From the NCBI GenBank assembly GCA_017642535.1, contig JAGCOW010000065.1:1-40160 (forward strand): 40,160 nt of DNA, given 5' to 3'. Numbering within the stretch: the first letter of the stretch is position 1; the number at the start of each line of letters is the position of its first letter. This document shows positions 25,246 to 34,021 of the stretch, piece by piece. The notes under the pieces were generated by a model. It saw only the letters and a program-made list of their open reading frames with translations. It was not told the DNA's origin and did not search any database. The DNA is from Bacteroidales bacterium. Its GTDB lineage: Bacteria; Bacteroidota; Bacteroidia; Bacteroidales; UBA1715. Position numbers and translations under genes: made by a program.

Positions 25246-25883
25246 GATATATATGGATTTCCGTGTTTTTCTTCTTCTACCGTGGTTGCGTACCCGTGCC
25301 CGCAGTAAACAGTCACGTCGTCGGGCAACGAAAGTATTTTTGTTTTTATAGATTGAATAAGCAACTGATAATTTCCCCCATACAAATCAGTTCGCCCTAT
25401 ACTTCCTGCAAATAGCGAATCACCACAAAAAAGCACCTTTGCCGACTCGCAATAATAACATACACCGCCAATACTATGTCCAGGTGTCTCAAGAACCTGG
25501 AATTGGCAATTCCCTATCGTAATTCTCTCACCTTCATACACATAATGTGAAATTGATGGTGGACGTTGAATCCCGATACCGAACATAATGCTTTGTTCTT
25601 CTGAATTGTCGATGTAATATTGTTCTTTGGCATCGCCGTAAAACGCAATTGATGGATATTGCTCCGCCAAAAATTTTGAGCCAAACGAGTGGTCTAAATG
25701 ACAATGTGTGTAAAGCACTTTTGACGGCACTAAATTATTGTCGTTCAAAAAATTGACGAGCGCTTTCTCTTCTTCAGGGTAATAACATCCTGGGTCAATA
25801 ATCGCACAATCTGACGAGTTTTCGTCATAAACCACGTACGTGTTTTCTTGAAACAAATTGAACGTAAACTGTCGTATTTTCAT
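25242..25883 (-). CDS. Metallo-beta-lactamase-fold hydrolase, glyoxalase II-like
   Basis: A 213-residue zinc hydrolase. The metal motif THCHLDH is present near residue 60, followed by GHSIGGVCYY, GDSLFAGSIGRTDL and YCGHGYAT, the pattern of the small YcbL/GloB-like subfamily that cleaves thioesters such as hydroxyacyl-glutathione or related substrates. The exact substrate in this organism is not known. A -7 box (minus strand) lies just upstream at 25903-25910. It heads the tsaB-DUF2851 unit. Confidence 0.9.
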   Translation of the reverse strand: MKIRQFTFNLFQENTYVVYDENSSDCAIIDPGCYYPEEEKALVNFLNDNNLVPSKVLYTHCHLDHSFGSKFLAEQYPSIAFYGDAKEQYYIDNSEEQSIMFGIGIQRPPSISHYVYEGERITIGNCQFQVLETPGHSIGGVCYYCESAKVLFCGDSLFAGSIGRTDLYGGNYQLLIQSIKTKILSLPDDVTVYCGHGYATTVEEEKHGNPYIS

Positions 25884-25902
25884 TTTGTGCGAATTAATGC
25901 CA

Positions 25903-25910
25903 CAAAAATA
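25903..25910 (-). promoter_or_regulatory. -7 box for the metallohydrolase-tsaB-DUF2851 operon
   Basis: Reads TATTTTTG on the minus strand, 19 bases before the ATG at 25883. No clear -33 element at the usual spacing. Confidence 0.45.
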
Positions 25911-25925
25911 AAAATATTTTAGAAA

Positions 25926-26510
25926 CTAATATCTTTTTTCAATCACGTTCCAGTCGATAATCTGCCACAAGGCAGCCAAGTGGTCGGGACGACGATTTTG
26001 GTAATCCAAATAATATGCGTGTTCCCACACGTCGAACGTAAGTAACGGACACAAGCCCTGTTGAATAGGATTTGACGCATTTGTTTCTTGGGTAATCACC
26101 AATTTTCCGTTTTGATCAGACGAAAGCCACACCCAGCCAGAACCAAAGAGCGTCGCACCTTTTTTCTGAAATTCGTCCTTAAACGCATCAAACGAACCAA
26201 AGTCGCGAACTATGGCTTCTGCCAATTTCCCCGTCGGTGCTGATTTTGCAGTTTTACCGAATTGCTCAAAATACAAATTATGATTCAATATCTGACCAGC
26301 ATTATTGCGAATACCACCTTCAGATTTTAGTACGATTTCTTCCAACGAAAGACCTTGAAAATCAGATCCTTGTACCAAATTATTAAGATTGTTCACGTAC
26401 CCAGCCAAATGTTTTCCGTAATGAAATTCTATCGTCGATTTGCTAATCACAGGTTCCAATGCGTCAACTGCAAATGGAAGTTTCATCAATTCAAAAGCTT
26501 TTGTTTCCAT
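25926..26510 (-). CDS. sodB: Superoxide dismutase, Fe-type
   Basis: A 194-residue Fe/Mn superoxide dismutase that converts superoxide to oxygen and hydrogen peroxide in the cytoplasm. Metal ligands are visible: His30 in EFHYGKH, His77 in QILNHNLYF, and the Asp and His of DVWEHAYYLDYQNRR. Gln73, four residues before His77, sits where iron enzymes carry their outer-sphere Gln (Mn enzymes have Gly there), so iron or cambialistic use is inferred. It is a single gene with its own promoter and no close partner; it fits an anaerobe that meets oxygen. Confidence 0.95.
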   Translation of the reverse strand: METKAFELMKLPFAVDALEPVISKSTIEFHYGKHLAGYVNNLNNLVQGSDFQGLSLEEIVLKSEGGIRNNAGQILNHNLYFEQFGKTAKSAPTGKLAEAIVRDFGSFDAFKDEFQKKGATLFGSGWVWLSSDQNGKLVITQETNASNPIQQGLCPLLTFDVWEHAYYLDYQNRRPDHLAALWQIIDWNVIEKRY

Positions 26511-26536
26511 ATCGTACTATTTAATTAACATTGTAG

Positions 26537-26568
26537 CGAAAATACTATAAAATTTGGAATTTATCAAA
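26537..26568 (-). promoter_or_regulatory. Likely sodB promoter
   Basis: On the minus strand, TTTG (26565-26568) is followed after 20 bases by TATTTTCG (26537-26544), one mismatch from TAnnTTTG. The spacing fits the Bacteroidetes promoter form, and the start codon is 26 bases downstream. Confidence 0.5.
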
Positions 26569-26609
26569 ACAACATCCTTGTTTGTACAATGATTTTTGAA
26601 AACAACGTG

Positions 26610-26617
26610 TATATTTG
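26610..26617 (+). promoter_or_regulatory. -7 box for ruvX
   Basis: TATATTTG matches TAnnTTTG and lies 26 bases before the ATG at 26644, after the longer in-frame start at 26596, which it therefore argues against. Confidence 0.5.
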
Positions 26618-26643
26618 CTCCTACAAAGAGGTACGAATCACTT

Positions 26644-27057
26644 ATGGGACGAATTTTAGCAATAGATTATGGCACAAAACGAACGGGAATTGCGGTTACC
26701 GATCCGTTGCAACTCATTGCCAACGCGTTGACAACGGTGCGAAGCTGCGATTTACTACAATTTCTTACGGACTATTTTGCCAAAGAACAAGTTGACCATG
26801 TGGTGATTGGAATGCCCACAACGCTTCGCAACGAACCGTCGGAGAATGCAAAATATGTGAAGATTTTTGAAAAACAGTTCCAAAAGGCGTTTCCCTCCAT
26901 ACCCATCAGCGAGATGGACGAACGATTTACTTCGACGATAGCTCACCAGGCAATGCTTGCCGGCGGCATGAAGAGAAAAGACCGTCAAAATAAAGAAGTT
27001 GTCGATAGCATCAGTGCCACCATCATTTTGCAATCGTATATGGAGCAAAAAAAATAG
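26644..27057 (+). CDS. ruvX: Putative pre-16S rRNA nuclease (YqgF/RuvX)
   Basis: A 137-residue RNase H-fold nuclease of the YqgF family, thought to mature the 5' end of 16S rRNA and formerly called a Holliday junction resolvase. Signatures: ILAIDYGTKRTGIAVTDP, HVVIGMPTTLRNEPS, and EMDERFTS. The frame is open to 26596, but MGRILAIDYG at 26644 is the standard start and lies after a promoter box. The stop codon lies inside the stem of the terminator at 27047-27075. Confidence 0.94.
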   Translation: MGRILAIDYGTKRTGIAVTDPLQLIANALTTVRSCDLLQFLTDYFAKEQVDHVVIGMPTTLRNEPSENAKYVKIFEKQFQKAFPSIPISEMDERFTSTIAHQAMLAGGMKRKDRQNKEVVDSISATIILQSYMEQKK

Positions 27058-27075
27058 ATTTCATCTATTTTTTTT
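27047..27075 (+). terminator. Terminator overlapping the ruvX stop codon
   Basis: AAATAGAT and ATCTATTT pair around a 3-base TTC loop; the stem can extend through flanking A- and T-runs. The left arm contains the ruvX TAG. Confidence 0.75.
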
Positions 27076-27132
27076 ATTTTCAACGTAGTTATTTATGCAA
27101 AAGCAGTACTTTCGTAGCAAAATAAACTATGT

Positions 27133-28830
27133 ATGAAACGATTTCTTATTTTGCTTTTTCTCACACTCTCTATGCATGTTTTTTCACAAAATATCATTCG
27201 TATTAATCAAATAGGATTTCCCGTATCTCACGAGAAGTTCGCCATTGTTGCCGATGAAAAAGCCACTGATTTTGAACTGAGAAACGCTCAAAACGATAAA
27301 GTTGTGTTTCAAGGAAAACTTTCGGACGCTCGTTTTAGCAAATTCTCCGAAGAATACGTAAAATATGCCGATTTCACGGAATACAAAAATACCGGAACAT
27401 ATTATCTCTATTGTGACGGAAACAAATCAAACCCGTTTACTATACAAGACAAGGTTTATCAAGAAATTTCACAAGCTTCTATTCGTGCATTTTATTATTG
27501 GCGGGCGTCAACGGAGTTGTTGCCACAACACGCTACATGGCACGGAATAGATTTCTCTCGTCCTCTTGGTCACGCCGATACAGAAGTAAAAATTCATAAA
27601 TCTGCTGCAACTCAAAATCGTCCGGCAGGCACTATCGTCTCAGCTCCCAAAGGGTGGTACGATGCAGGTGATTACAATCTTTATGTGGTAAATGCGGGAA
27701 TTTCATTCCACTCGTTGGCATTTGCTTACGAACTGTTCCCAGAATACTACAAATCACTCCAACTCAATCTTCCCGAAAGCGGCAATGGCGTTCCCGACAT
27801 TCTGAACGAGCTTAAGTGGGAACTGGACTGGTTGTTTGCCATGCAAGACGAGGATGGTGGTGTTTACACGAAATTGTCGTCGCTCCGTTTTTGTAGTATG
27901 ATTATGCCTCATGAAGACAATCTGGAACGCTATATGATAGGAAAATCAACGGCGGCGGCTCTTGACTTTGCGGCAATGATGGCTATGGCTTCACGCATTT
28001 ATAAACAATATGAATCGGTTTTCCCCGACGTTTCTAAAAAAGCTCTTACGGCTGCAAAAAAAGCATGGAATTGGGCAAAAGAAAATCCGACGATTTATTT
28101 TAAGAATCCAAGCGACGTTCACACGGGCGGTTACGTTGACACAAACGTGAAGGACGAATTTTTCTGGGCTGCTTCGGAATTATATATCACAACGGGAGAC
28201 GAAAAGTTTTTCAAAGAACTTGATTTCAATTTTGATTTTTACATTCCCACATGGGGCGGTGTTGAAACATTAGGTTTAATGTCGCTTATAGCACACAAAG
28301 ATATGTTGAAGAACCCGACGGTTGTTGAACAAAAATTCTCCGAATTAGCACAAAAGATTGCCACGTTTTTTAACGAATCTAATCACTGTATTCCCGTGAA
28401 TAAATTCGACTGGGGAAGCAATGGAATGATTTCTTCGGCAGGTGCTTTGGCAGGATTGGCAAAACTAGTCTTAAACGACAGTCAAAACGAACAATACCAC
28501 TTTGAACAGATTATGCAAAAATCATTTAGCTACATATTAGGAGCGAATCCTACGGGCTATTGTTTCGTGTCAGGATTTGGGACAAAATACCCTCGTCACT
28601 TCCACGACCGTCGTTGTACGTCTGACGGCATTGAGGAACCTATTCCAGGATATTTGGCTGGTGGTTCCACGAATTACGTCATTCGTGACTGTGGAGAAAA
28701 AGGATACCCAGCATTGACACCCGCTGGTTGTTATCGCGACGCTATTTGCAGTTTCTCAACCAACGAGATTGCCATAAACTGGAACGGACCATTTGCTTTA
28801 CTTGCAGGAATGGTTGACAATTGTAACTAA
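27133..28830 (+). CDS. GH9 endoglucanase-type glycoside hydrolase
   Basis: A 565-residue secreted enzyme (signal peptide about 1-18, ending HVFSQ). Residues 20-105 are the CelD-like N-terminal Ig module (IRINQIGF, GTYYLYCDG). The (alpha/alpha)6 barrel follows with catalytic Asp177 and Asp180 in GWYDAGDYN, the His-containing block FGTKYPRHFHDRR, and general acid Glu545 in NEIAINWNGP near the C-terminus. GH9 enzymes cleave beta-1,4-glucans or related beta-glucans with inversion. The start lacks a lipobox and there is no sorting domain after the catalytic Glu, so a periplasmic location is likely. Short oligosaccharides it releases could feed the GH94 phosphorylase, though the genes are 20 kb apart. 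The upstream TACTTTCG at 27107-27114 is a weak -7 candidate. Confidence 0.93.
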   Translation: MKRFLILLFLTLSMHVFSQNIIRINQIGFPVSHEKFAIVADEKATDFELRNAQNDKVVFQGKLSDARFSKFSEEYVKYADFTEYKNTGTYYLYCDGNKSNPFTIQDKVYQEISQASIRAFYYWRASTELLPQHATWHGIDFSRPLGHADTEVKIHKSAATQNRPAGTIVSAPKGWYDAGDYNLYVVNAGISFHSLAFAYELFPEYYKSLQLNLPESGNGVPDILNELKWELDWLFAMQDEDGGVYTKLSSLRFCSMIMPHEDNLERYMIGKSTAAALDFAAMMAMASRIYKQYESVFPDVSKKALTAAKKAWNWAKENPTIYFKNPSDVHTGGYVDTNVKDEFFWAASELYITTGDEKFFKELDFNFDFYIPTWGGVETLGLMSLIAHKDMLKNPTVVEQKFSELAQKIATFFNESNHCIPVNKFDWGSNGMISSAGALAGLAKLVLNDSQNEQYHFEQIMQKSFSYILGANPTGYCFVSGFGTKYPRHFHDRRCTSDGIEEPIPGYLAGGSTNYVIRDCGEKGYPALTPAGCYRDAICSFSTNEIAINWNGPFALLAGMVDNCN

Positions 28831-28862
28831 GAATCTGGTTTAGATTAATAAAAATGTGGTTT

Positions 28863-28886
28863 AGGACACAAGCATTGCGTCCCTAC
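28863..28886. repeat. Imperfect palindrome related to the GTAGAGACG family, copy 3
   Basis: TAGGAC and GTCCCTA flank ACAAGCATTGC, with one bulged base. Read on the minus strand it starts TAGGGACGCAATGC, similar in arm sequence to the palindromes at 522 and 39544 but with a different core. Confidence 0.5.
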
Positions 28887-28891
28887 AGATT

Positions 28892-28919
28892 TCAATTGTC
28901 AATTCTCAACTTTCAATTA
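28892..28919. repeat. Four tandem TCAATTN-type heptamers
   Basis: TCAATTG, TCAATTC, TCAACTT and TCAATTA follow each other without gaps. Two copies of the same heptamer occur at 23282-23295. The rest of the 115-base gap 28831-28945 holds the palindrome just before it and nothing else I can name. Confidence 0.6.
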
Positions 28920-28945
28920 AACAGCTTTGACAAACTCAACAAACA

Positions 28946-29452
28946 TTAATTCTTTGTTCCCTCAAACTCATACGTTTTCACAACGTCCATGCCATGTGAA
29001 TTAACGTAAGATTCTTGTTCAATAAATCTCAAAGTTAACGTTCCACTCTCGTTAGGAGTTATTTCGCACGAATACTTTCCTCCTTCGGAAACGGGAAGTC
29101 CCGTTGTAGTAACGTCAATACCGTCTTCGTCTTTTGAAATACTTTCATACACCTGACCGCAAAATCCGTCTCCGTTGACTGTGCTCACAACCGACATACT
29201 TTCAGTAGTAAACATCAAACTACCGCTATTTGAGTCATACACGCTTACCGATTTTATATTTTTACCATTTTTTCGAACATCCAACGAAACACGATTCGGT
29301 TGCGAAATTTCATTATTATTGGTTCTTTGGGTATAATTCAACATTCCAGTATAAATGCCGCAATATGGATTACGAACATCGTCATCTTCCTTTTTACAAC
29401 CGAAAAACAACATTGAAGAAACAAGAACACTCAAAACAAAAATCTTTTTCAT
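28946..29452 (-). CDS. Small lipoprotein of unknown function
   Basis: A 168-residue lipoprotein. The frame opens at 29476, but the ATG at 29452 gives a clean signal peptide (lipobox FFGC, Cys19, then KKEDDD) and lies after a good promoter. The mature part is about 150 residues, predicted mostly beta (SGSLMFTTESMSVVSTV, GTLTLRFIEQESY), a lipocalin- or calycin-like layout often seen in uncharacterised Bacteroidetes lipoproteins. The family is not recognised. It is divergent from def, with back-to-back promoters. Confidence 0.8.
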   Translation of the reverse strand: MKKIFVLSVLVSSMLFFGCKKEDDDVRNPYCGIYTGMLNYTQRTNNNEISQPNRVSLDVRKNGKNIKSVSVYDSNSGSLMFTTESMSVVSTVNGDGFCGQVYESISKDEDGIDVTTTGLPVSEGGKYSCEITPNESGTLTLRFIEQESYVNSHGMDVVKTYEFEGTKN

Positions 29453-29478
29453 ATCCGTAAATTTTAAATTGAACACAA

Positions 29479-29509
29479 CAAATATAGAATTATTTCATTT
29501 GCTTGCAAA
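29479..29509 (-). promoter_or_regulatory. Consensus promoter for the lipoprotein gene
   Basis: On the minus strand TTTG (29506-29509), exactly 19 bases, then TATATTTG (29479-29486). Both elements and spacing match the Bacteroidetes primary sigma promoter. Confidence 0.75.
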
Positions 29510-29514
29510 AAATG

Positions 29515-29544
29515 TTGGCATAGAAGATTAAACAACTATCTTTG
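29515..29544 (+). promoter_or_regulatory. Promoter for def-comEC
   Basis: TTG (29515-29517), 19 bases, then TATCTTTG (29537-29544), 18 bases before the def ATG at 29563. It stands back to back with the lipoprotein promoter, the two -33 elements being about 5 bases apart. Confidence 0.7.
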
Positions 29545-29562
29545 CAAATAAAACATACGGAT

Positions 29563-30120
29563 ATGATAAAACCAATTATTGCATACGGAAATCCAGTGTT
29601 ACGCAAAGTTGCTGGCGATATTGACAAAGATTATCCCAATCTTACGGAATTGATTGAAACAATGTTTGAAACAATGTATGCCTCCGATGGTGTGGGACTT
29701 GCAGCTCCGCAGATTGGTCTTTCTATTCGTCTTTTTGTGTTAGACGCAAATCCTTTTGTGGAAGATTACCCTGAAGCAAAAGGATTCAAAAAAGTGTTCA
29801 TCAACCCACATATTGTTGAAGAAAGTGGCGACGAATGGATTTTTAACGAAGGATGCCTGAGTTTTCCTGGCATTCACGAGGATGTTTCCAGAAAATCAAA
29901 TGTGAAAATCACCTATCTTGACGAGAATTTTGTTGAACATACCGACACTTTCTCGGGCGTTTGTGCTCGCGTTGTTCAACATGAATACGACCATCTCGAC
30001 GGGAAATGTTTCATAGACCATTTAAATCCGCTCAAACGCCGTTTGTTGAGTGGAAAACTTAATAATATAGCCAAAGGAAAAGTTCACACGAAGTATAAAA
30101 TCAAATTTTTTAAACCATAG
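29563..30120 (+). CDS. def: Peptide deformylase
   Basis: A 185-residue iron/zinc enzyme that removes the formyl group from nascent protein N-termini. The three family motifs are present: GVGLAAPQIG, EGCLSFPG (metal Cys) and QHEYDHLDG (two metal His and catalytic Glu). The ATG at 29563 (MIKPIIAYGNP) follows a promoter, so the longer frame from 29542 is not used. comEC follows after 16 bases and is probably co-transcribed. Confidence 0.96.
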   Translation: MIKPIIAYGNPVLRKVAGDIDKDYPNLTELIETMFETMYASDGVGLAAPQIGLSIRLFVLDANPFVEDYPEAKGFKKVFINPHIVEESGDEWIFNEGCLSFPGIHEDVSRKSNVKITYLDENFVEHTDTFSGVCARVVQHEYDHLDGKCFIDHLNPLKRRLLSGKLNNIAKGKVHTKYKIKFFKP

Positions 30121-30136
30121 AGAAGACCGTTAACCG

Positions 30137-31663
30137 ATGACATTTTTTAAAGCCGCTGTGTCCGACATACGAAATTCGTTGTTGGCACGAAATCCGTGTG
30201 TATGCGTCACCACCGCATTCGTTCTCGGAATAATCCTTTATCGTATTGTTCCCTACTCCACTTCGATTCAGATTTGGACAATAACGCTCGTAGTTTCCGC
30301 TTTCGTATGCATAGCGTTGTCGAACGTGTGCAAAAAACTACATATCCATGTTTTATTGTGCTATTTCAGCATTGCCGGATACGTTTGTTCCGCCTTACAC
30401 CAACAGCAATATGCTCTCATTCCCGAATCCGACATTGTAGTTGGGAGAATCATCAGCAACAACGAAGAAAAGTCCAAGACATACAAAGTGCTTCTTGAAA
30501 CTATTGATAGAACGCCTTGCAAGTCTGTAGTTTACATCAAAAAAGATAGCAATTCACAATCGTTGTGCTATGGCGACGTCATTTCGCTCAAAAATACGTT
30601 CCGATTGATTGAAAACAACGATAGTTCCTCGTTTGACTACAAATTATTTCTTGCCAATCAATATATTTATTCACAGGCGTACGTTACTTCCACACAGTGG
30701 GAACGCGTCGGGCACCAGAATAGCATATCAGCTTTTTGTATGCAGTTTCGCAAAACAGCACTCAACACATTGAAAAACATAGGATTGACAGAGAAGAATC
30801 ACCGACTTATAGCAGCCCTTACGTTTGGCGATAAATCGTTGCTCGACGATGATACGAAAAAAGAGTTCCAAACAGCTGGAGCTATGCATATTCTTGCAGT
30901 TTCAGGTTTACACGTCGGCATAATCAACGGATTGTTGTTGTTTGCATTCGCTTTTATTCGCAATCGTAAATTATTGTGGCTTAAGTTGTTGTGTTGTATT
31001 TCAGGAATTTGGGCCTATGCGTGCATCACGGGAATGAGTCCGTCGGTGCAACGAGCATCGATTATGTGTACGATGGTTTCGATTGCATTGCTTTTAAAAC
31101 GACATTGTAGCACGTACAACACGCTTGCGGCAGCCGCTTTTTTTTCATTGTTTTTGTCACCTAACGATTTGTTTTCCATAGGTTTCCAATTATCGTATGC
31201 CGCCGTACTAAGCATTGTGTATTTCGGGACGCTCATACAGAATCTTTTCCATCCCGAAACGCCAATCGGAACGTATGTGTGGGGAATCATAGCAGTATCC
31301 GTCGCAGTGCAAATAGGTACAATGCCACTTACACTGTATTATTTCGGAATAATTCCAACATATAGTCTGCTTACCAACATTATAGTCATACCCTTGTCGT
31401 TCATCATTTTAACACTGACAATACTTGTCTTGGCGACAAGCTGGATTCCGTTGATTTCGAGCACGTTAGTCGCAATACTCAATTTTTTCACAACCTATTT
31501 GCAAGATGCGATTGCCGACATCAACAGTTTTCCCCATCCGCAAATCAACGTACAAATCTCGTTTGGGCAATCTTTATGGTTTTATACGATTGTAGGCATA
31601 TTGGTTGTCGGCATCGAAATGTGGCAAAAACGGAAAGAAAGATTGGAACTAACAATGATATAA
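30137..31663 (+). CDS. ComEC/Rec2-family membrane channel protein, short form
   Basis: A 508-residue multi-pass inner-membrane protein. The N-terminal part has two or three membrane segments and a soluble beta-rich region (about 95-195) corresponding to the OB-like DUF4131 part. The Competence domain follows, with GDKSLLDDDTKKEFQTAGAMHILAVSGLHVGI and several membrane helices. The C-terminal metallo-beta-lactamase domain of longer ComEC proteins is absent: the protein ends shortly after the last helix with a charged tail. Family members import single-stranded DNA across the inner membrane. Whether this organism is naturally competent is not known. Confidence 0.88.
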   Translation: MTFFKAAVSDIRNSLLARNPCVCVTTAFVLGIILYRIVPYSTSIQIWTITLVVSAFVCIALSNVCKKLHIHVLLCYFSIAGYVCSALHQQQYALIPESDIVVGRIISNNEEKSKTYKVLLETIDRTPCKSVVYIKKDSNSQSLCYGDVISLKNTFRLIENNDSSSFDYKLFLANQYIYSQAYVTSTQWERVGHQNSISAFCMQFRKTALNTLKNIGLTEKNHRLIAALTFGDKSLLDDDTKKEFQTAGAMHILAVSGLHVGIINGLLLFAFAFIRNRKLLWLKLLCCISGIWAYACITGMSPSVQRASIMCTMVSIALLLKRHCSTYNTLAAAAFFSLFLSPNDLFSIGFQLSYAAVLSIVYFGTLIQNLFHPETPIGTYVWGIIAVSVAVQIGTMPLTLYYFGIIPTYSLLTNIIVIPLSFIILTLTILVLATSWIPLISSTLVAILNFFTTYLQDAIADINSFPHPQINVQISFGQSLWFYTIVGILVVGIEMWQKRKERLELTMI

Positions 31664-31688
31664 TTATCATTGCATTCCATATTAGTAA

Positions 31689-32249
31689 TTACACATAGTG
31701 TTCAATCACAATTTTTATTCCTATACCAATAAGAATCACGCCACCGATGATTCCAAAGCGTAGGACCGCACTTTTCCCGATTTTTTGTCCGAGAAACAAT
31801 CCTAATATCGAAAATAGAAAACTTGTAATTCCAATAATAATGACAGCAAAAAGAATCTGATCAGGAATGGGAACAAAGATAACTCCCGTGGAAAGTGCGT
31901 CAATGCTAGTAGCAACAGACAATAGCAATACTGTTCCCCACGAAAAATGGGAACAGTCAGACTGTGATGTTTCATTCTCACGAATATCTTCCCAAATCAT
32001 TTTTATGCCGATAAACGAAAGGATTGCAAGTGCTATCCAATGTGACACGGAGTCGATAAACTCGGCAAATGAGATGGTGACAAAAAATCCCACAAGGGGC
32101 ATCAATCCTTGAAAAAGTCCAAAAGAAACGGGCATCTTTGCCGCATTGGCAATGTTCATTTCCTTACAACTGATTCCCGTAGAAACCGACACTGCGAGAC
32201 AATCCATTGCTAATCCTATGGCCAACACTATGATGTCGAACAAACTCAT
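31689..32249 (-). CDS. mntP: Manganese efflux pump MntP
   Basis: A 186-residue inner-membrane protein with six predicted helices in two related halves. The repeated motif AMDCLAVSVSTG (first half) and ATSIDALSTGV (second half) carries the conserved membrane aspartates of the MntP family, which exports Mn2+ under excess. The ATG directly abuts the stop of the S8 peptidase gene, so translation is probably coupled. The family is sometimes controlled by a yybP-ykoY riboswitch, but no room exists for one here. Confidence 0.92.
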   Translation of the reverse strand: MSLFDIIVLAIGLAMDCLAVSVSTGISCKEMNIANAAKMPVSFGLFQGLMPLVGFFVTISFAEFIDSVSHWIALAILSFIGIKMIWEDIRENETSQSDCSHFSWGTVLLLSVATSIDALSTGVIFVPIPDQILFAVIIIGITSFLFSILGLFLGQKIGKSAVLRFGIIGGVILIGIGIKIVIEHYV

Positions 32250-33971
32250 CTATCGGGGTGTGATTTTTATGGAAACGGATTTCTTTACGTCAATCATACA
32301 CAACAACTTGCCACCTTTTTCCGGAATGTCAGGAAGCTGCACCTCATCATAATTATGATTTACAATAACAAACGAATGATATTGTTTTTTCCCAACATCT
32401 ATCATAAAGACAAAATCTTTTCCAAGGTTACATCCGTCGCCGTCCTTCCATATTTTTTCAAAGAACGTGTCAAAATCGGGTAACACGTATTTTGTGGCAA
32501 GTTTGTCGTAAAACTCTTTTGCATAAAAATACGCACGGGCCTTTTGTATGTCGGGAATTCCGTTACCATATTTCACATTGGGTTTGGCATATCGGTCGCC
32601 ACTTCGCATAAACACTCGTTTGATTGCCTGTGCCGACGAGTCGGGAAATTCTTGCCACAATGTGGCACAACAACCAGCAATCAACGGACACGAGAACGAC
32701 GTTCCGCCACTGCTGTTTTTAATAGTCCCGTTTGCCGTCACAATCGTTGGATACAAACCAAGAGCCATCACGTCGGGTTTTATTCTGCCATCGGACGTAG
32801 GTCCGAAAGAACTGAATTTTGTCTTTTTCCCATTCAATTTGCACGCTCCCACGGTAAGCACGCTGTCGGCATCGGCAGGCGACGTGATATATTTCCACTT
32901 TTCATCGCCAGAATTTCCCGCACTATTCACAAGAAGCATTCCTTTTGATGCGGCTATGTCGGCACCTACGGTTATTCTTGACGTATTTCCGTTCATTTGG
33001 GAATAGGTATAATTCTGCGTTTTGTCGTCAAACTCGCTATACCCCAACGAGGTTGAAATAATGTCGGCTCCGGCACTGTCGGCAACTTCGGCAGCGGCAA
33101 CCCAGTTGTCTTCCTCCACTCTATATTCCGTTTCTTCCTCCTCGCTCCGAAGCAAGATGAAATTTGCACCCGGGGCAGTTCCCACCAACTTTCCAGGATA
33201 AAAACCGCCAATGAGCGAAAGCACCATCATTCCGTGACTTCCCGACTGGAAAATCGACGACGTGTCGCAGAATTTCGGCGTTCCCGTCATATCACGAGTG
33301 AACAAGATTCTATTCTCATCCCACAATTTCTGGAAAACAGCAGCTGAATCAACGTGGAGAAAACCCGCGTCAATCACGGCAATTGTCATATTTTGCCCAT
33401 AATAGCCTTTCACGTGGGAAATATATGTTCCAAACATGATATGTTGCTGAATGGAATGACCATAAATGCTTATCAATAAAATTGTTGCATCTTTTGCTCT
33501 CTGTTTATTCACATCTGTTATAATTGATAAGTCTTGACTTATTGACGGCTGTTTCACCAATTTTCGTTTGTCGTTTTTGTATTTGATTGGTGGTGCAACA
33601 TATTCCATATTTTTAACAAACGTCAATTTCGAAATCAAATCGTAGATTTCCTTTGTCTCAATATAGAAAACCGCCGAGTTGAACCATTTTGAACTGTTGC
33701 ACAGCACGGCTCCCAAATCAGAAATGGTTGACAAATATTGCGGCGTGACAGGCAAATCCTGTTCCGTTATGGCAATGCCATATTTCTCCCGTCGTTCAAT
33801 CGCCTTTTGACTTAAAAACTCCTGTGGACGATTGACAGAATACGGCGATTTATTCTTGTCTTTCATCGTAATTCGATATCGACCTTCGATAAACGACGTA
33901 TTTTGTGCTTGTGCCGAAACGACGCAAACAAGCGAAAGCAATAGAATGGCAAAATAATTCTTCATAGTCAT
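32250..33971 (-). CDS. Secreted S8 (subtilisin-like) serine peptidase
   Basis: A 573-residue exported peptidase (signal peptide ending SAQAQ, about residue 23; an ATG two codons in is an alternative start). Residues about 25-160 form a prodomain-like region. The subtilase catalytic triad is Asp201 in AVIDAG, His246 in GSHGM and Ser427 in GGTSFSCP, with the oxyanion region VNSAGNSGD. The last 90 residues form a beta-rich tail ending in a basic strand (SVSIKITPR), which might be a weak type IX sorting domain, as this peptidase group often carries one. It probably degrades or processes extracellular proteins. It shares a transcript with mntP. Confidence 0.92.
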   Translation of the reverse strand: MTMKNYFAILLLSLVCVVSAQAQNTSFIEGRYRITMKDKNKSPYSVNRPQEFLSQKAIERREKYGIAITEQDLPVTPQYLSTISDLGAVLCNSSKWFNSAVFYIETKEIYDLISKLTFVKNMEYVAPPIKYKNDKRKLVKQPSISQDLSIITDVNKQRAKDATILLISIYGHSIQQHIMFGTYISHVKGYYGQNMTIAVIDAGFLHVDSAAVFQKLWDENRILFTRDMTGTPKFCDTSSIFQSGSHGMMVLSLIGGFYPGKLVGTAPGANFILLRSEEEETEYRVEEDNWVAAAEVADSAGADIISTSLGYSEFDDKTQNYTYSQMNGNTSRITVGADIAASKGMLLVNSAGNSGDEKWKYITSPADADSVLTVGACKLNGKKTKFSSFGPTSDGRIKPDVMALGLYPTIVTANGTIKNSSGGTSFSCPLIAGCCATLWQEFPDSSAQAIKRVFMRSGDRYAKPNVKYGNGIPDIQKARAYFYAKEFYDKLATKYVLPDFDTFFEKIWKDGDGCNLGKDFVFMIDVGKKQYHSFVIVNHNYDEVQLPDIPEKGGKLLCMIDVKKSVSIKITPR

Positions 33972-33974
33972 AGC

Positions 33975-33999
33975 AAAAAAAAGACCACCAAAGTGGTCT
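33975..33999 (-). terminator. Terminator after the universal stress protein gene
   Basis: On the minus strand AGACCAC, loop TTTG, GTGGTCT, then eight T. It lies between the usp stop (34022) and the S8 peptidase start (33971), ending only a few bases before that start. Confidence 0.82.
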
Positions 34000-34021
34000 C
34001 TTTCAAAATTAAACGTTTTTA

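Noticed and set aside
31664..31688. Terminator between convergent comEC and mntP
   Set aside because: Only short AT-rich self-complementary stretches are present, without a GC stem or clear T-run.
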